Shown piece after piece: positions 7,630 to 16,689 of a DNA stretch of 64,000 bases (position 1 is the first letter of the stretch; the number at the start of each line of letters is the position of its first letter). The notes under the pieces were generated by a model, which was not told the DNA's origin, did not search any database, and worked only from the letters and a program-made list of their open reading frames with translations. Position numbers and translations under genes: made by a program. Where the stretch lies: assembly GCA_004294135.1 (NCBI GenBank), contig RDZY01000031.1, positions 1 to 64,000 of the forward strand, given 5' to 3'. This DNA is from Sphingobacteriia bacterium. GTDB lineage: Bacteria; Bacteroidota; Bacteroidia; Chitinophagales; Chitinophagaceae.

Positions 7630-9675
7630 ATGTACCCAATAGAAAACTATATACAAGGTAAATGGGTGAAGGGTGAAGGTGAGGGACAGTTGCTTTTCCA
7701 TGCAATTACTGGTGCTCCCATTGCCACCGCCTCCTCCCAAGGATTAAATTTTGCCGATATGCTTCACTACGGCCGAAGCAAAGGCAATACCGCCCTGCGT
7801 AAAATGAGTTTTCATGAACGAGCACTTATGCTGAAAGCATTGGCTCTCTACCTCCGCAATAACTTAGATTATTTTTACCAAGTAAGCTACCAAACGGGTG
7901 CTACCAAAGCCGATAGCTGGGTTGATATTGAAGGTGGGATCGGTAATTTACTAGCCTATGCATCACTCCGTCGTAAATTGCCTGATACACCCTATTGCCT
8001 CGATGGTGAAGCCCATCCCTTTGGCAAATCCAATAGCTTTATGGGACATCATCTGCTTATTCCCAAAGAAGGGGTGGCCGTTCATATTAATGCCTTCAAC
8101 TTTCCTGTTTGGGGAATGCTGGAGAAAATAGCAGTAAACCTACTGGCTGGTATGCCCGCCATTGTAAAGCCAGCTACCGTTACTTGCTATTTAACAGAGG
8201 CCGTAGTAAAATCAATTATTCAATCAAAAATTCTTCCGGAAGGCACACTACAACTCATCTGCGGCAGCGCTGGCGACTTACTCAATCATATAGGTTCACA
8301 AGATGTGGTTACTTTTACCGGCTCCGCAAATACGGGACTGATGCTTAAATCTAGTAAAAGAATTTTATCGGAAAATATTCCTTTTACCATGGAAGCCGAC
8401 TCACTCAATTGCATCGTTTTGGGAGAAGATGTAAAACCCAATATGCCCGAGTGGGATTTATTTATTAAAGAAGTACGCAAAGAAATGACCACCAAATGCG
8501 GACAACGTTGCACCGCCATCCGTAGAATTTTTGTGCCCGCAAATAAATTAGACGAGGTACAAAAAGCACTTTGTAAAGCACTTGGCCAGACTATAATTGG
8601 CAACCCCCTAAATACAACAGTCCGCATGGGCTCACTAGCAGGTGAATCTCAGCGACAAGAACTGAAAGCACAGGTAGAAAAACTATTGACCTCTTCCCAA
8701 CTTATTTATGGTTCGCCCAATTATGTAGATGCAATTGACGCCGACCCAGTCAAAGGTGCTTTTATAAGCCCCTTACTATTACTAAACCAGAATCCTTTCG
8801 GTAGCACCGATGTTCACGAAATAGAACCTTTTGGACCAGTAGCTACTCTAATGCCTTATAAGCATACCGAAGAAGCCATTGTATTGGCCAAAATGGGTAA
8901 AGGCTCTTTGGTAAGCACCATCGTTACTGCTGATACTACTATTGCAAAAGACTATATTCTAGGTGCTGGTACTTACCATGGTCGAATGTTGGTACTCAAT
9001 AACCAATGTGCTAAAGAAAGTACGGGCCATGGCGCTCCTCTTCCCTTACTGGTTCATGGTGGGCCTGGTAGAGCAGGTGGTGGTGAAGAAATGGGAGGAT
9101 TAAGAGGCATTAAACATTATATGCAGCGCGTGGCCATTCAAGGCTCCCCCGATATGATTACCGCTATTAGTCAAGTTTACCAACCAGGTGCCACTGGTAT
9201 CACCGATACCATTCACCCTTTTAAAAAATATTATGAAGATTTGGTAATAGGAGATCAGCTTACCACCCAAAAAAGATTGATTACAGCTGCAGATATCAAT
9301 GCTTTTGCTGATTTAAGTGGGGATCACTTTTATGCGCACCTAGAAAATACCGACTTTAACGGTACTATGTTTGAAAAACAAGTGGCACACGGTTATTTAT
9401 TAATGAGCGTTGCAGCAGGATTATTTGTTGATAGTTATCAGAAAAATCCAGTGCTATTGAATTATGGTATTGATGATCTTCGTTTCACCAAACCTTTTTA
9501 TCCGGGATCTGAGTTATATATTCGCTTCACGTGTAAAGAAAAAATTCGCCAAGATAAAAAAGAACCAACCGATATTGATAAAGGCATTGTAAAATGGTTG
9601 GTAGAAATTATGGATGATGCCGATGAACTGGTGGGTATTGCTACTATTTTAACAATGGTGGCCAGAAAGGGATGA
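7630..9675 (+). CDS. paaZ: Bifunctional ring-opening enzyme PaaZ of phenylacetate degradation
   Basis: A 681-residue fusion. Residues 1 to about 520 are an aldehyde dehydrogenase with the Cys nucleophile in KCGQRCTAIRR and the Glu base in TMEADSLN. Residues about 535-680 are a MaoC-type hot-dog hydratase with the DLSGDHFYAH active-site motif. The family hydrolyses oxepin-CoA and oxidises the resulting semialdehyde, a central step of the aerobic phenylacetyl-CoA pathway. An enoyl-CoA hydratase-like gene follows 37 bases later. The other paa genes (paaABCDE, K, J) are not in this window, so the pathway must be completed elsewhere or the enzyme serves another CoA-linked route. Confidence 0.93.
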   Translation: MYPIENYIQGKWVKGEGEGQLLFHAITGAPIATASSQGLNFADMLHYGRSKGNTALRKMSFHERALMLKALALYLRNNLDYFYQVSYQTGATKADSWVDIEGGIGNLLAYASLRRKLPDTPYCLDGEAHPFGKSNSFMGHHLLIPKEGVAVHINAFNFPVWGMLEKIAVNLLAGMPAIVKPATVTCYLTEAVVKSIIQSKILPEGTLQLICGSAGDLLNHIGSQDVVTFTGSANTGLMLKSSKRILSENIPFTMEADSLNCIVLGEDVKPNMPEWDLFIKEVRKEMTTKCGQRCTAIRRIFVPANKLDEVQKALCKALGQTIIGNPLNTTVRMGSLAGESQRQELKAQVEKLLTSSQLIYGSPNYVDAIDADPVKGAFISPLLLLNQNPFGSTDVHEIEPFGPVATLMPYKHTEEAIVLAKMGKGSLVSTIVTADTTIAKDYILGAGTYHGRMLVLNNQCAKESTGHGAPLPLLVHGGPGRAGGGEEMGGLRGIKHYMQRVAIQGSPDMITAISQVYQPGATGITDTIHPFKKYYEDLVIGDQLTTQKRLITAADINAFADLSGDHFYAHLENTDFNGTMFEKQVAHGYLLMSVAAGLFVDSYQKNPVLLNYGIDDLRFTKPFYPGSELYIRFTCKEKIRQDKKEPTDIDKGIVKWLVEIMDDADELVGIATILTMVARKG

Positions 9676-9712
9676 CCTTAGGCGGTGGACAAATTTAAAA
9701 AGTGTAAATACT

Positions 9713-10489
9713 ATGATGGAAGAAACGAAAGATGGCTTTGTTAAAGTAGAAAGAGAAAATGGTATCAGTACCATTGAATTTTATCATCCACATAGCAATT
9801 CATTGCCCAGAAAAATATTAGACGCGCTTACCAAAGCAATTATTACTGAAGGCACTAACCCAACAATTAAAGTATTGGTGCTCCGTTCTCTAGGCGAAAA
9901 AATATTTTGCTCCGGTGCTTCTTTTGATGAATTAGCCGCTATTACAACCGAAGAGGGGGGACTGAATTTCTTCTGCGGATTCGCCAACGTAATCAATGCC
10001 ATGCGTACCTGTGGTAAAATTATTATTGCCCGAATTCAAGGCAAATGTATTGGTGGTGGTGTTGGCCTTGCCGCTGCCGCAGACTATGCCATCGCCTGTG
10101 AAGGTGCTGATGTAAAATTGAGTGAACTAGCAGTAGGTATTGGCCCATTTGTAATTGGCCCCGCCGTTGAAAGAAAAATTGGCAGCTCCGCTTTTTCACA
10201 ATTGGCCATTGATGCCGTTACTTTTAGGCCGGGCGACTGGGCTCGTAGAAAAGGTTTATTTGCTGAGCTTCACCCAGATATTGCTGGTATGGACGAGTCC
10301 ATCATCAGACTTTCTAATACCCTTGCTAACTCTAATCCTAATGCTTTAAAAGAATTGAAAAAAATATTCTGGAACGGTACCGAACACTGGAATGATTTAC
10401 TAAATGAAAGGGCAGCCATCAGTGGAAAATTAATTCTGAGCGAATACAGTCAAGCTTTTATAAACAAATTCAAACACAAATTATCTTAA
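9713..10489 (+). CDS. Enoyl-CoA hydratase/isomerase family protein
   Basis: A 258-residue crotonase-fold protein. It has the first oxyanion-hole strand FCSGASFDEL (about residues 62-71) and the second KCIGGGVGLAAAADYAIA (about 109-126). The Glu of SELAVGIGP is in the region where hydratases and isomerases carry a catalytic acid. The position right behind paaZ suggests a PaaF/PaaG-like role in beta-oxidation of the opened ring, but the reaction cannot be fixed from sequence. Two adjacent ATGs (9713 and 9716) are both possible starts. It is convergent with the tolC-like gene, with five bases between stops. Confidence 0.85.
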   Translation: MMEETKDGFVKVERENGISTIEFYHPHSNSLPRKILDALTKAIITEGTNPTIKVLVLRSLGEKIFCSGASFDELAAITTEEGGLNFFCGFANVINAMRTCGKIIIARIQGKCIGGGVGLAAAADYAIACEGADVKLSELAVGIGPFVIGPAVERKIGSSAFSQLAIDAVTFRPGDWARRKGLFAELHPDIAGMDESIIRLSNTLANSNPNALKELKKIFWNGTEHWNDLLNERAAISGKLILSEYSQAFINKFKHKLS

Positions 10490-10494
10490 CCAAT

Positions 10495-11877
10495 TTAACG
10501 AAGTAAGCCAGCAGACCACTCAATACCATAATTGGCTTTCAGGTATTTGATGCGCAATGCAACTAACTTTTCCGCGGTTTCTATCACCTTATTCTCTCGG
10601 GTATTGATAAGGAATAATGAACTCTCACCATTCTGAAATCGCAATGCTTCCGCGCGAAGTATTGCATTGAACCCATTGTATGCCTGTTGTGTTATACGAA
10701 TTTGATCCTTTAATAAATTCGCTTCGTTGTAATAATTCCTGATTTTATTTTCAACCTCCCACTTCTTTGCAGAAAATTGATAGTTGGTCTCCTCTATTTT
10801 CAGCTTTGCTTTTTTATATTCCCCCCTACCTTCACGCAAAAAAATAGGCAGCTTAAAATCAATACCCCATAAATAATTATTTTGTAAAAGTGCACCATTA
10901 AATCCCTTCAATGCATTGTATCCACCATTTAAAAGATTGGCTTTTAGGTTCACCATTGGAAGTATATTCTGGTATTTTAATTTTCTTTCTACCTCCAATG
11001 CTTCCAATGTATAATCAATACTGCGGAGCGCAGGGTTCTCCGTAGTAGAGCGACTAATAATATCATTTAAAATACCCGTTGCAGTATATAAAGTAAACTG
11101 TACGGTATCAGGAACTGCCGTTTCGGGCAGCAGATAGGCGCTGTCGCTGTTATTCCACAAATAATTGGAAAGCTCCAATTGTGCTGTCACCAGTTTTACT
11201 TTAGCATCTGCTTGCAACATCTGAAAATTCTGGACTTGTGTAAGTGCTTCTATGGTATCAACTGCAGAACGATCTCCATTTTCAAATGCCAACTTCACCA
11301 GCCTAAAGCGATCTTTTGAAATATCTAAAAAACGATTGTACACACTGTATATCTGATAAGAACCCGTCCATTGCCAGTATTCTGTATACGCATCAAATAA
11401 AAGATCATTGACCATCTTTAATTTATCCTGCTCACTTTGTGAACGGAACAACTGAGCCTGTTGCAAAGCAGCCCTTCGTTTATCAATCAACAAACCTTTC
11501 ACCAACGGTAATTCAACCCCGAGATAACTTGATTGCCCTTTGGTAACTTGATCGGTAATAAACTGCCCTCCATTATTTTCTACACCTGCTTTTATATCAG
11601 CACCACCCAAACGGGTAGGGACTTTTATTTCTGGATTGGTATAGAAATAATAATTTTTCCCATCGAATGTTTTTCTACTTGCCTCAAAAGTAATGGTAGG
11701 GTCAAATGCTCCGCGGGCAGTAGTTAAATCTGCCTTTGCCTTCTCTACTTTTATATTCGCCTGTTTGGCCAATGGATGATTCTCTCGCACCAACTGAATA
11801 AAAGATTCGGGCGTAAGCATCTGTGCCTGCGAAGCAGTGGTAGAAAATATGAATAAAAAAAATACTACTTTGTTCAT
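10495..11877 (-). CDS. TolC-family outer membrane efflux protein
   Basis: A 460-residue outer membrane channel with signal peptide (MNKVVFFLFIFSTTASQAQ) and two long helical halves typical of the TolC/OEP fold. It ends a three-gene operon (ABC protein, HlyD adaptor, TolC), three bases after the adaptor gene. In this context it should form the outer-membrane exit duct for the exporter. No substrate gene, such as one with a double-glycine leader or RTX repeats, lies next to it. Confidence 0.88.
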   Translation of the reverse strand: MNKVVFFLFIFSTTASQAQMLTPESFIQLVRENHPLAKQANIKVEKAKADLTTARGAFDPTITFEASRKTFDGKNYYFYTNPEIKVPTRLGGADIKAGVENNGGQFITDQVTKGQSSYLGVELPLVKGLLIDKRRAALQQAQLFRSQSEQDKLKMVNDLLFDAYTEYWQWTGSYQIYSVYNRFLDISKDRFRLVKLAFENGDRSAVDTIEALTQVQNFQMLQADAKVKLVTAQLELSNYLWNNSDSAYLLPETAVPDTVQFTLYTATGILNDIISRSTTENPALRSIDYTLEALEVERKLKYQNILPMVNLKANLLNGGYNALKGFNGALLQNNYLWGIDFKLPIFLREGRGEYKKAKLKIEETNYQFSAKKWEVENKIRNYYNEANLLKDQIRITQQAYNGFNAILRAEALRFQNGESSLFLINTRENKVIETAEKLVALRIKYLKANYGIEWSAGLLR

Positions 11878-11880
11878 GCG

Positions 11881-13248
11881 CTATTTTTTCTTATCCGATT
11901 CAATTTTTTTTGCGTCTGCAAAAGGTTTGTAATACTCTGGCGGGAATCCATTAATATTCCGCCACAACTCATATCCAATAGGCACATCTTTTAAAAGAGC
12001 AATACCATTTGCTCCGCCACCCATACGCAATTGTTTGGGCCATGGCTTATCATTGGGATCTTCTATTACCAGCAACCTAAACTTACCATTGCTACTCACC
12101 GAAGTTTCTACGGCTGCCACTTTTCCACCAAAAGTTCCATAAGATGCAGCAGGCCATCCCGTGAAAATAATGGCTGGAAATCCATCAAAAATAAACCGGA
12201 TGGTTTGTCCAATACTAATTAAAGGTAAATCCATTGGCTCAGCAAATAATTCTACTGCATATTGAACATCAATTGGCACTACTTCTACCACCATTTCTCC
12301 CTCTTTCACCATTTCACCAATACCTGCTTTGCGAGCTTTGGTAATTTGTCCACTTTGAGGTGCCGTGATATAATAAAGTTTATTTCGCATATCATAATTA
12401 CTGAATGCATTTTCTAGCTTGGCAACATCAGCTTCACCGCTTGCCTTATTAGACAAAGATCCAAAGCGCTCCCCATCTGCTTTTGCAATTTTATCGGTAT
12501 ATTCTTGCGTAGTTGCATTTTTTTCAATCCTTAAACTAATGAGCTCTTGTTTAGACTGCAGGTATTTATTTTCAATATTTATTTTTTTTGCAAAAGCATT
12601 TTGATAGGTCACTTTTCTTCGTTCAAAATCAATCAGTGAAATAACGCCACTATCGAGCATTAATTTGGCAGCATCTATTTGTCGCTTTGTTACACCCAAC
12701 TCATTTATAGCAGCGTTTAATTCGTTGCTATCACTGGTTACTTTTAAATCTTGCTGACGAAGTTTGATGTCTATTTGAGACAATTTCAGTCGCTGCCCTT
12801 CTTCCAATGCACGAATCTGTGCTTCAGCAGTAACCGCTTTGCTTCCATAACCTTCAACCGCAATTTGTTTAGAGTTGATTTGTTTTTGGGTACGCTCTAA
12901 TAAACGGGGATCAAAATAATCTACTTTTACCTCACCCAACTGTAAAATGGTGTCTCCTTTTTCTACAAAATCACCTTCTTTTACGTACCATTTCACCACC
13001 CTTCCAGGGATGATGGTATTTAGTTCTTGGGGTCTTTGCTCTTGACGTAAAGTGGTGATAGAACCTTTGGCTCGAATATTCTGTGTCCACGGCAAAAACA
13101 AAATCACCAGCATTCCTATTAAGATAGCCCATAGCCATTTCTTTACGTTGCTACTGCGGTAAATATGGTAAATCGACTTATAAGAATTCAACGAAGTATG
13201 TTCTACTTCCGATTCAATAATGGTTGATATAAAATGATGATCAGACAT
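11881..13248 (-). CDS. HlyD-family periplasmic adaptor (membrane fusion protein)
   Basis: A 455-residue adaptor. It has one N-terminal membrane segment (WLWAILIGMLVILFLPW, about residues 37-53) after a cytoplasmic tail, then a biotinyl-lipoyl half motif (PGRVVKWYVKEGDFVEKGD). A long coiled-coil hairpin (about 125-265), the second lipoyl half (ITAPQSGQITKA) and a beta-barrel follow. The topology is that of type I secretion adaptors rather than RND lipoprotein adaptors. It lies three bases from the ABC gene and three from the tolC-like gene, which supports one transcript. Confidence 0.9.
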   Translation of the reverse strand: MSDHHFISTIIESEVEHTSLNSYKSIYHIYRSSNVKKWLWAILIGMLVILFLPWTQNIRAKGSITTLRQEQRPQELNTIIPGRVVKWYVKEGDFVEKGDTILQLGEVKVDYFDPRLLERTQKQINSKQIAVEGYGSKAVTAEAQIRALEEGQRLKLSQIDIKLRQQDLKVTSDSNELNAAINELGVTKRQIDAAKLMLDSGVISLIDFERRKVTYQNAFAKKINIENKYLQSKQELISLRIEKNATTQEYTDKIAKADGERFGSLSNKASGEADVAKLENAFSNYDMRNKLYYITAPQSGQITKARKAGIGEMVKEGEMVVEVVPIDVQYAVELFAEPMDLPLISIGQTIRFIFDGFPAIIFTGWPAASYGTFGGKVAAVETSVSSNGKFRLLVIEDPNDKPWPKQLRMGGGANGIALLKDVPIGYELWRNINGFPPEYYKPFADAKKIESDKKK

Positions 13249-13251
13249 AAA

Positions 13252-14955
13252 TTAGTTTATTAACGGAGCAATTTCAGACCATTTTCCTACTGCTTTAACC
13301 ATTCCTTCATTCAGATAAATTACTTGATCACATTGCTCAGCAATTTTTCGGTCGTTGGTTGCAATTATTACAGTTGCCGTTTCTTCTTTTAACAGAAAAT
13401 CTTCTATATGTTGTTTATAGGCAGTCTCCAGAAAATTTAAGGGATCTTCGAGCAATAAAAGTCGCCGCTTACCCAATAAGGCCCTCAACAATAAAATATC
13501 TTGTCGTACTTTACTATTTAACTTTTTACCTGCGGGGTCTAGTTGTGTATCATAACCTGAAGGCAAGGATTGTATAAAAGAAGTGAGCCCACAACGCTCT
13601 ACAATATCATTTACATTACTATAGGTGAGGGACTTATTACCCATGGTAATATTTTCCCAAATTGTTCCATTGAATATATCTTGCTGACTCAATAAAATAC
13701 CTGTTTGTGAACGAATCGAATGAAGGGTATAATTACCAATTGGCATACCATCAATTAATATAGAACCTGTAAAATTTTTAAAAGCACCAGTTAATAATCT
13801 AAGTATGGTGGATTTTCCAGAACCAGCTTTACCCATAATACAAATTTTTTCGCCAGCAGTAATATTGAAATTCAAGCCGGTAAGTACCTTATTATTATTG
13901 CTGTATGAAAAATTCAGTTGATTGAATTTAATGGATACACCTACATTAGTATCTTGTAATACCGCAGTGCCTTCTGTCTCAATTTCACTCTCGGTAATTT
14001 TACTCAGCTTCTCTACAGAAGTAAGTACATCATATACTTTATCTAGGTTACTGATTAGTTTTTCAACCGAAGCAATTACACTTAAAATTACAATATCAGC
14101 AGCAATAAACTGGCCGATATTAATCTCTTGATCTACCAATAGAACGGCACCAACAATTAACATAGCAGCAGTAATCACTACTTTAAAAGCAATCAAGCTC
14201 CAATATTGGGTGAGCAATACTTTAAAATAATTGGTTCTTGCACCTAAGTATTCTTTTACAATTCCATCTGTTTTGTCAATATTTAAAGAAGTTCCTCTAG
14301 AATATTTAAAAGTCTTTATCACCCTAGCCATTTCTTCTAGCCAGGCAGCAGTTGCATATTTTTGATTACTGGCTTCTATACTGGCTTGAAATCCATCTGG
14401 CAATGTATATCGCAGAATTAGGTATAAGAGCAGTAATAATATTGCACCAAATCCAATAAATACTGGATGGTAAAATGCCAATAGTGTTACTCCAAAAAAT
14501 ATTTGTATTACGGCGGCAGGTATATCAAGCAATAATTTTTCTATTCCTTTTTGTAAGGAAACCGTATCAAAAAAGCGATTCACCAATTCTGGCAGATAAT
14601 AAGCATCTAATTTTTCTATATTCAGTTTTGGTAAGCGATCAGAAAATTCAAGCGAATAGCGTACAAAAATTTTCTGTTGAATTTTCTCTGTCACCTGAAA
14701 CTGGCGGACCTGTAATAAGCCATTAATAAATACTGCTCCTACCACCAATACAATCAGAATAACAATTGAAGTAGATACAGAACCAGCCATTACAAAGCTG
14801 ATAATGGTTTGTATTCCCAAGGGCATTGCCAATTGAACCAATCCTGCTAATATGGCAAAAACATAGATTGCAGACACATCTTTCTTATCGAGTTTGAGTA
14901 ACTCTAAAATTTTTTTTGCTGCTCCGGCTGGAGATACTTTGCTTTGTGCTGCCAT
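13252..14955 (-). CDS. ABC transporter with degenerate nucleotide-binding domain
   Basis: A 567-residue half-transporter. The membrane domain (about residues 25-300) has five to six segments. The ATPase domain has an intact Walker A GKAGSGKST (375-383) and Q-loop region (SQQD, about 423-426). Other motifs are changed. The LSGGQ signature is replaced by KLNSKVRQD (about 478-486), the Walker B end reads LLLLEDP so the usual Asp-Glu is Glu-Asp (503-504), and the H-loop His is Asn534 (IIATND). There is no C39 peptidase domain. As a homodimer it would lack canonical hydrolysis residues. The family partners are the downstream HlyD and TolC genes. It may be a slow or regulatory ATPase, or may work with another subunit. 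Confidence 0.88.
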   Translation of the reverse strand: MAAQSKVSPAGAAKKILELLKLDKKDVSAIYVFAILAGLVQLAMPLGIQTIISFVMAGSVSTSIVILIVLVVGAVFINGLLQVRQFQVTEKIQQKIFVRYSLEFSDRLPKLNIEKLDAYYLPELVNRFFDTVSLQKGIEKLLLDIPAAVIQIFFGVTLLAFYHPVFIGFGAILLLLLYLILRYTLPDGFQASIEASNQKYATAAWLEEMARVIKTFKYSRGTSLNIDKTDGIVKEYLGARTNYFKVLLTQYWSLIAFKVVITAAMLIVGAVLLVDQEINIGQFIAADIVILSVIASVEKLISNLDKVYDVLTSVEKLSKITESEIETEGTAVLQDTNVGVSIKFNQLNFSYSNNNKVLTGLNFNITAGEKICIMGKAGSGKSTILRLLTGAFKNFTGSILIDGMPIGNYTLHSIRSQTGILLSQQDIFNGTIWENITMGNKSLTYSNVNDIVERCGLTSFIQSLPSGYDTQLDPAGKKLNSKVRQDILLLRALLGKRRLLLLEDPLNFLETAYKQHIEDFLLKEETATVIIATNDRKIAEQCDQVIYLNEGMVKAVGKWSEIAPLIN

Positions 14956-14973
14956 ATGGTTTTGGTCGTATGA

Positions 14974-14989
14974 TTGAAACTGGTTTCAA
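14974..14989. promoter_or_regulatory. Palindrome between ABC and sbtA genes
   Basis: TTGAAAC and GTTTCAA flank a two-base centre, giving a perfect 16-base inverted repeat 18 bases before the ABC start codon and 81 bases before the sbtA start. It is placed like an operator for either divergent gene. Confidence 0.35.
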
Positions 14990-15070
14990 GCGGAATATCA
15001 TTTCACAAGGATTGTGCCTGAATACCAATTGGCCGTATTAATAATTTGCAAAAATACACCCCTATTTATA

Positions 15071-16045
15071 ATGAATGCGAATATAATCATCAGTAATCTA
15101 ACCAATCCAGTACTATTATTCTTTATTTTGGGCATTTTTGCTGCTTTTTTAAAGAGTGATCTAGAAATCCCCCCTTCAAGTGCTAAGTTTATTTCATTGT
15201 ACCTCCTTTTTTCAATTGGCTTCAAAGGTGGCCAAGAATTGGTTCACTCAGAAATCAACAGTCAAATCATTTTAACACTTTTATTGGCGCTTATATTTTC
15301 TATTGTAGTTCCAGTTTATGTATTTTTTTTATTAAAAATGAGGCTAAATGTTTACGATGCGGGTGCAGTAGCATCGGCATACGGATCGGTTAGTGCAGTC
15401 ACTTTTATATCTGCCGCTTCTTTTTTGGAGATGAATAATACCAGTTATGGGGGGCATATGGTTGCTGCAATGGCTTTAATGGAAGCTCCAGCCATTGTAA
15501 TTGGGGTGGTATTGATACGTAAATACGATCAATCCACTACTAAAAGTGGTAGTATAAAGACCATTTTACACGAAGCTTTTACCAATGGATCTGTGATGAT
15601 GATTCTAGGTAGCTTGGTAATTGGGTTGATAGCCGATAGCAAACAGGCTGAAGGAATTAAACCATTTACTTCGGATATATTCAAAGGATTTCTTGCCATT
15701 TTTTTATTAGAAATGGGAATGGTAGCAGCTAAAAGATTTAAGGCATTTGTTCAGTATGGTTGGTTTGTAAGTTTGATGAGTATTGTAATTCCAATCATAA
15801 ATGGAACGGCAGTAGTTTTAATTACAACTTTGGGAAATATAAGTACGGGCGACCGATTCATGCTGGCCATACTTGCAGCAAGTGCCTCTTATATTGCTGT
15901 GCCAGCAGCAATGCGTTTGGCCGCCCCAAAAGCTGATCCTGGGTTGTATATACCTATGGCATTGGGTATAAGTTTCCCTTTTAATATTAGTATAGGAATG
16001 CCACTGTATTGGATGCTTATTCAAGCTCTCCCCTCAACCCACTAA
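15071..16045 (+). CDS. sbtA: SbtA-type sodium-dependent bicarbonate permease
   Basis: A 324-residue integral membrane protein with about ten segments in two inverted halves. Family features are DLEIPPSSAKFISLYLLFSI, FKGGQEL, the AYGSVSAVTF loop and the MEAPAIVIGV segment. The ATG at 15071 is preferred to the longer frame because it places the first membrane segment at residue 10, as in relatives. Cyanobacterial members import bicarbonate with sodium. In a heterotroph this would feed carboxylases or pH control. It is convergent with the carbonic anhydrase gene with stop codons touching (TAA ends at 16045, the opposite stop starts at 16046). No PII-like SbtB gene is visible next to it. Confidence 0.9.
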   Translation: MNANIIISNLTNPVLLFFILGIFAAFLKSDLEIPPSSAKFISLYLLFSIGFKGGQELVHSEINSQIILTLLLALIFSIVVPVYVFFLLKMRLNVYDAGAVASAYGSVSAVTFISAASFLEMNNTSYGGHMVAAMALMEAPAIVIGVVLIRKYDQSTTKSGSIKTILHEAFTNGSVMMILGSLVIGLIADSKQAEGIKPFTSDIFKGFLAIFLLEMGMVAAKRFKAFVQYGWFVSLMSIVIPIINGTAVVLITTLGNISTGDRFMLAILAASASYIAVPAAMRLAAPKADPGLYIPMALGISFPFNISIGMPLYWMLIQALPSTH

Positions 16046-16678
16046 CTAAAGATCATCAAATTCATAGATGGAATCAATACTGGTACCGGCCTCCATCTCA
16101 AAAATGGGTTTTGTAATTCCATCTTTAATATCATATACCCAGCCATGTAAATGTGGTAGTTGTGTATGTTTCCATGCTTTTTGAATTATAGATGTCTTGG
16201 CCAAATTCATTACTTGCTCTTTCACATTTAATTCAATCATTCGATTCAATCGAAGATTCTCATCGCCAATAGAATCAACTTCCTCCCTATGAAGACGGTG
16301 TACATCTTTAATATTACGCAACCATTTATTAATAATACCCATATTGTGATTGGTCATGGCAGCTTTTACACCACCACATCCATAATGACCACAAACAATA
16401 ACATGTTTCACTTTTAAAACGTCTACCGCATACTGTAATACACTCAACAAATTCAAATCGGTATGCACAACCATATTGGCTATATTACGATGTACGAAAA
16501 TTTCACCGGGCTGAGTACCTGTAATTTCATTGGCTGGAACCCTACTATCACTACAACCAATCCATAAAAATTCTGGTGATTGTAAGTCTGCAAGCCTATT
16601 AAAATAGTCAGGATCATCGGTCAATTTTTCCTTTGCCCATGCTTTATTTTCTAAAAATAGTCGCTGATACGTATTCAT
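16046..16678 (-). CDS. Beta-class carbonic anhydrase
   Basis: A 210-residue cytoplasmic zinc enzyme that interconverts carbon dioxide and bicarbonate. Zinc ligands are the Cys of [11 protein letters not shown] (about 42), the His of HYGCGG (about 98) and the Cys three residues later. The Asp-Arg pair of SDSR is the catalytic dyad. It has no signal peptide. The gene lies 11 bases after the SulP transporter gene on the same strand, so the two are very likely co-transcribed and work as uptake plus interconversion of inorganic carbon. Confidence 0.95.
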   Translation of the reverse strand: MNTYQRLFLENKAWAKEKLTDDPDYFNRLADLQSPEFLWIGCSDSRVPANEITGTQPGEIFVHRNIANMVVHTDLNLLSVLQYAVDVLKVKHVIVCGHYGCGGVKAAMTNHNMGIINKWLRNIKDVHRLHREEVDSIGDENLRLNRMIELNVKEQVMNLAKTSIIQKAWKHTQLPHLHGWVYDIKDGITKPIFEMEAGTSIDSIYEFDDL

Positions 16679-16689
16679 TTTATAAGTTA

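Noticed and set aside
10495..14955. Bacteriocin-type type I secretion system
   Set aside because: The ABC protein has no C39 peptidase domain and no leader peptide or RTX substrate is encoded nearby, so the export substrate cannot be assigned.
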